DNA of 64,000 bases from Siminovitchia acidinfaciens. GTDB lineage: Bacteria; Bacillota; Bacilli; Bacillales; Bacillaceae_C. The stretch spans positions 1 to 64,000 of the forward strand of contig NZ_QYTV02000007.1 of NCBI RefSeq assembly GCF_003605385.1, read 5' to 3'. The notes under the pieces are model-generated. The model ran no database searches, had not been told where the DNA came from, and was given only the letters and a program-made list of their open reading frames with translations. Each line of letters starts with the position of its first letter. The stretch's first letter is position 1. Positions 60,785 through 64,000 of the stretch are shown in pieces. The position numbers were made by a program, and so were the translations under genes.

Positions 60785-60910
60785 TATCTTCACTCCTTCA
60801 GTGTTCTAAAAAAAGCTTATCGAATCGCGATTATTCTGTAAACTAAACTGCTCGTGTCCTATAATATAAGAAGACATAGAAAAATTTGGAATAAGAAAGG
60901 GGCAAGACAT

Positions 60911-61387
60911 TTGGAAAAAATCATTCACGCCGTTCAAGATGAATATCCGGACGAATTTGCGCACTGTTTTGGATGCGGGCGGCTAAATGAAGCAGGGCAT
61001 CGCTTTCGAACAGGATGGCTGGACGACAGGACCCTCACTATTTATGAACCCAAAGAGGAACACAAGGCGATTCCCGGGTTTGTTTATGGCGGTCTGCTCG
61101 CTTCACTGGTCGACTGTCACGGAACAGGTTCAGCAGCGCTCGCTTTACATAGGAAAAACGGCCATGAACCAGGCAGCGGCCTGGCGCCTCCCCGATTTGT
61201 CACGGCCTCTTTGCATGTCGACTACTTGAAACCTACACCACAAGGCGCAACATTAAAAGCGATCGGAACAGTTGAAGAAATCCACCCGAAGAAATGGAAA
61301 ACTTCAGTGGAAGTCTTTGCCACAGATACCCTTTGTGCAAAAGGTGAAGTGGTAGCGGTAGTCATGCCGGATACTTTTAAAAAATGA
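60911..61387 (+). CDS. PaaI-like hotdog thioesterase
   Basis: 158 residues with one hotdog domain: FAHCFGCGRLNEAGHRF (about 16-32), GFVYGGLLASLVDCHGTGSA (about 57-76, the catalytic helix) and RFVTASLHVDYLKPTPQGAT (about 95-115). The CFGCG N-terminal motif is common in this thioesterase group. The start is TTG at 60911 with AAAGGGG eight bases upstream; the frame extends further upstream without a ribosome binding site. CoA-ester substrate unknown. Confidence 0.78.
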   Translation: MEKIIHAVQDEYPDEFAHCFGCGRLNEAGHRFRTGWLDDRTLTIYEPKEEHKAIPGFVYGGLLASLVDCHGTGSAALALHRKNGHEPGSGLAPPRFVTASLHVDYLKPTPQGATLKAIGTVEEIHPKKWKTSVEVFATDTLCAKGEVVAVVMPDTFKK

Positions 61388-61559
61388 ATAGAAGCCGGTT
61401 AAAAAGTCTCTCTATTTCGAGTGGAAGCACATGCTTGTTTATATTTTAAGAAAGCGAATACCAAGAGCGTGATAATTCATTTTCGTTTAATCTTACCAAA
61501 AAAGTGGGCACCCGTAGGGGTGCCTTCATAGTGACCGCGTTAACGGTTTATTATCCGAT

Positions 61560-61732
61560 TCGGTCGCTTAGGGCTGCCTTTAGTTACCATGTAAGCTATT
61601 TTTTCGCCGCCACGGTCACTTAGGAACGCCCTTAGTTACCATGTGAGATCTTTTTTCACCGCCGCGGTCACTCAGAATCGCCCTTAGTTACCGTGTAAGC
61701 TATTTTTTTGCCGCCGCGGTCACTTAGCCTTT
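61560..61732. repeat. 52-bp tandem repeat with hairpin junctions, three units
   Basis: Units carrying TAGTTACCATGTAAGCTATT begin at 61581, 61633 and 61685, an exact 52-base step. Each junction pairs GGTCACTTAGG with CCTTAGTTACC (9 of 11 bases), giving a row of three hairpins. GGCACCC-GTAG-GGGTGCC at 61507-61524 is a separate hairpin after the thioesterase gene. Unrelated by eye to the 52-bp array at 16987. Confidence 0.85.
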
Positions 61733-61844
61733 GTGTGTTTGCCAAAAATGGTTTCCAATCACGACCATAATGGCTTAGCCCACATATTAGGTTAATTTCA
61801 ATCAGGATCAAATCAATTTTGCACGACTTTCTTGCGGACCTCTT

Positions 61845-62669
61845 TCAAGAATGAAATAGCGTTCCTTCCAAAGCACTGACATATCGGATTGCTGAATTTT
61901 GGACAGCTTCGCCGGCATTTTCTTTGACCACTTTTTGAAAAGCGTTATATAACCTATCAAAATGAAGTTCCTTCACACGTTCAGCTATGTCTTTTACTTT
62001 GCTTGCGGGCAGCGGAATCAGATTCGGATAGCTATACATAAAGCTGACCCAGTTCGTATCAGCCACGACTTGAATGATATCGCCGCTCAATAAAATACCT
62101 TTCCCGCTGTTTCCATAAGGCCAATGCAGAACTGCTCCTCCTTTGAAATGGCCACCGAGCCGATGCAGAACAAGTCCTTCCGCCAGTTTATACTGATCAC
62201 CTTTCCAAAAAACGATTCGATCGCTCGGCTCCGTCACCCACTGCATGTCATCCTCATGAATGTAAATGGGAACGTCGAAGCTTTTCGCCCATTCAGCCTG
62301 TGTCGAATAGTAATGCGGATGGGATAGTGCTATGGCATCGATTCCACCCAGCTCCCTGATTTTCTTTTCCGTTTCTTCATCAAGAAAAGTAATGCAATCC
62401 CATAAAACATTGAACCCGCTCTCTTGAACGAGGAAGGCGGACTGACCAATCCCGAACTCCGGTTTTGTTGTGATTCTGTGTAAACCTTCCTCCATTTTTA
62501 CAATTTCATTTTCATATTTTTCGCTGCTCCGCATATCATCAAGTGTTGTCCATGTTTGTCCGGCCGGATTCACATACTGCCTCTCTTCTGTACAAATAAT
62601 GCATAGTTCGGGTGGCCGAATGCTGTAAGGATATTGGACACCGCAGGTCGTGCAAATGAATTTTAACAT
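61845..62669 (-). CDS. Metallo-beta-lactamase-fold protein with rubredoxin-like N-terminus
   Basis: 274 residues. A zinc-ribbon or rubredoxin-like knuckle at the N-terminus (ICTTCG near residue 5 and LCIICTEE near 24) precedes an MBL domain. The usual HxHxDH metal motif reads LSHPHYYSTQ (about 117), lacking the Asp-His pair. LHRLGGHFKGGAVLHWP and LLSGDIIQVVADTNWVSFMY carry the later ligands. Function unknown; the changed motif suggests one metal or a redox role. The ATG at 62669 is at good distance from GGGGAGG; an ATG two codons upstream overlaps it. Confidence 0.75.
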   Translation of the reverse strand: MLKFICTTCGVQYPYSIRPPELCIICTEERQYVNPAGQTWTTLDDMRSSEKYENEIVKMEEGLHRITTKPEFGIGQSAFLVQESGFNVLWDCITFLDEETEKKIRELGGIDAIALSHPHYYSTQAEWAKSFDVPIYIHEDDMQWVTEPSDRIVFWKGDQYKLAEGLVLHRLGGHFKGGAVLHWPYGNSGKGILLSGDIIQVVADTNWVSFMYSYPNLIPLPASKVKDIAERVKELHFDRLYNAFQKVVKENAGEAVQNSAIRYVSALEGTLFHS

Positions 62670-62807
62670 TTCCATCCTCCCCTTATCTTTAAAATCCCTT
62701 TGGATTCGCTTGGCTTATCACTGTCTTTTTGGCCTAGTCTAGTAGGATATTGTGTTTTCCGGGATATCCCGAGTTTTTCAATGTCCTTCGAAACTATGAA
62801 TCCTTCA

Positions 62808-62842
62808 TAGTTACCGTATGTACGTTTTTTACGCCTATTCGG
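62808..62842. repeat. Isolated relative of the 61.6-kb 52-bp repeat unit
   Basis: TAGTTACCGTATGTACGTTT followed by TTTACGCC resembles the first 35 bases of the tandem unit (TAGTTACCATGTAAGCTATT, then TTTTCGCC). It lies on the other side of the MBL-fold gene. The rest of the 62670-63085 gap shows no gene. Confidence 0.5.
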
Positions 62843-63085
62843 GCATTATGAGCTCAAACACCTTCCCCTGATTTAGCAATCAAGTTTTCATGAATTCGTT
62901 CATCACGGAACGGTAATGGAACGTCGCAAAAAGCGCCTGTTCCCCAATCGTCTTCCTCGTACAAAAAGCAATTGTCCCGAACCGACAATAGAACCACTCA
63001 AAAATTGTTTTCTTCAAACGATGCCAGACTAATAGAAAGCCCTTACAATATAGTTAATCCTAATATATCCGAGGTGGTGATTAAA

Positions 63086-64000
63086 ATGGAAGCGGTAACA
63101 AGAAATTTCTTTTTATTCCTTTCCAAAAACAACCTTCTGAATGACATGGCCAAAAAAAGAGGCAGCAGCATTGTCACGGGGAAGATTATCGCCGGGACTG
63201 ATTTTCCAAGCTCTGTCCAAATCATCAAAGATCTTAACAGTAAAGGCTTGACCACCACTGTTGACCATTTGGGAGAGTTTGTCAATTCCGAAGAAACGGC
63301 CAATAAAAGGACAAAAGAGGCTATCCAGACAATCGAAACAATCAGCAGAGAAAACCTTGATTCCCACATGTCTGTCAAAATGACGTCGCTTGGCCTTGAT
63401 ATCAGCCGGGACCTTGTCTTCAGAAACATGACAAGCATTTTGGACACGGCGGAAAAGCATGGTGTCATGGTAACGATTGACATGGAAGACGAGCCCCGTT
63501 GTGAGAAAACGCTGGAGCTTTTCAAACAATTCAAGGAATCATACAGCTGCGTCAGCACCGTGTTGCAGGCCTACTTGTACCGCACAGAACAGGATTTAAA
63601 AGAGTTAAGTGTTTTGAAACCGTTTTTACGGCTTGTAAAAGGAGCCTACAAAGAGCCGGCATCCGTCGCCTATCCGGACAAAAAAGATGTCGATGCCAAT
63701 TATAAAAAATTGATAGAGCAAAGTTTGAAATCCGGCGTGTATACTGCAATCGCCACTCATGATGATGGGATGATCGAATATACGAAAGAACTCGCTGCAA
63801 AACTGCAGATCCCAAGCGATCAATTCGAATTTCAGATGTTATACGGCATGCGAAGTAAAACACAGCTGGACCTAGTGCAGCAAGGATATAAAGTGAGAGT
63901 TTATGTCCCTTACGGCCGCGACTGGTATGGATATTTCATGAGAAGACTGGCTGAAAGACCGGCAAATATTTCATTTGCATTTAAAGGAATGGTAAAAGGT
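63086..64000 (+). CDS. Proline dehydrogenase (3' end at window edge)
   Basis: 305 codons are visible without a stop, so the gene runs just past the window edge; monofunctional Gram-positive enzymes (FadM/PutB) are about this length, and only a few residues can be missing. TIM-barrel FAD enzyme that oxidises L-proline to pyrroline-5-carboxylate. Marks in order: GKIIAGTDFPSSVQIIKDLN, TSLGLDISRDLVFRN, VTIDMEDEPRCEKTLELFKQ, LRLVKGAYKEP, FEFQMLYGMRSKTQLDLVQQ and RVYVPYGRDWYGYFMRRLAE with the substrate arginines. ATG 63086 follows GAGGTGGTG. Proline breakdown fits the surrounding catabolic and osmolyte genes. Confidence 0.9.
   Translation, partial: MEAVTRNFFLFLSKNNLLNDMAKKRGSSIVTGKIIAGTDFPSSVQIIKDLNSKGLTTTVDHLGEFVNSEETANKRTKEAIQTIETISRENLDSHMSVKMTSLGLDISRDLVFRNMTSILDTAEKHGVMVTIDMEDEPRCEKTLELFKQFKESYSCVSTVLQAYLYRTEQDLKELSVLKPFLRLVKGAYKEPASVAYPDKKDVDANYKKLIEQSLKSGVYTAIATHDDGMIEYTKELAAKLQIPSDQFEFQMLYGMRSKTQLDLVQQGYKVRVYVPYGRDWYGYFMRRLAERPANISFAFKGMVKG

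Noticed and set aside
61560-61732. CRISPR array
   Set aside because: The 52-bp units are contiguous without unique spacers and no cas genes are present. The same applies to 16987-17115.
63043-63558. 171-codon minus-strand open frame
   Set aside because: Antisense to the proline dehydrogenase gene, whose motifs are clear on the plus strand.

Overview
The window looks like chromosome of a spore-former-type Gram-positive bacterium (Bacillaceae or Planococcaceae). The grounds are strong AGGAGG-type ribosome binding sites, many GTG and TTG starts, lipobox signal peptides on the solute-binding proteins, CcpA-like cre sites, and a phenylalanine dehydrogenase that resembles my recollection of the Sporosarcina/Bacillus enzymes. 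This assignment is from sequence character only. No rRNA, tRNA, transposase, phage gene or CRISPR array was seen.

Layout. (1) About 1-6.1 kb, minus strand: uptake and breakdown of ectoine/hydroxyectoine (ehuC partial, ehuB, a PucR-type regulator, eutB, doeA). (2) 6.4-9.5 kb: gluconate-type permease GntP and an IlvD/Edd sugar-acid dehydratase. (3) 9.8-16.6 kb: phenylalanine dehydrogenase in one operon with the E1alpha, E1beta and E2 parts of a 2-oxoacid dehydrogenase, followed by a hotdog thioesterase and an NhaC antiporter. (4) 17.2-29.4 kb: a polyamine-like locus with a PotABCD-type ABC importer, four FAD amine oxidases, a GNAT protein and a divergent LysR regulator. (5) 30.2-47.5 kb: a molybdenum-hydroxylase island. 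It holds CoxG-CoxS-CoxL-CoxM with the maturation proteins MoxR, CoxE, XdhC and MocA, a LamB/YcsF protein, biotin carboxylase, a very short biotin carrier, two PxpB/PxpC (KipI/KipA) pairs and a sigma-54 activator. (6) 47.9-54.1 kb: an ECF sigma/anti-sigma pair, a TauE/SafE exporter and a molybdate importer with its own regulator, which probably supplies island 5. (7) 54.2-60.2 kb: a HAD hydrolase, then a second polyamine-like locus (PotD-PotC-PotB, a nitrilase-family amidase, divergent LysR) without its own ATPase. (8) 60.2-64 kb: thioredoxin-like protein, PaaI-type thioesterase, metallo-beta-lactamase-fold protein and the start of a proline catabolism gene.

Taken together this is a catabolic region for nitrogen-containing small molecules: compatible solutes, aromatic amino acids, polyamines, proline and, by inference, an N-heterocycle. 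The most original candidate system is island 5. A molybdenum hydroxylase that is not a true CO dehydrogenase is combined with a biotin-dependent variant of the 5-oxoprolinase-type lactam-opening machinery. A near-consensus sigma-54 promoter lies in front of its first gene, and a sigma-54 activator lies inside the island. I infer hydroxylation of a ring to a lactam, then carboxylation-assisted ring opening.

The intergenic regions carry unusual structure: five copies or fragments of a modular 95-320 bp repeat with covarying hairpins, placed mostly at module boundaries; two unrelated tandem arrays that both have a 52-bp period; and a 35-36 bp element shared by the two ectoine promoters.
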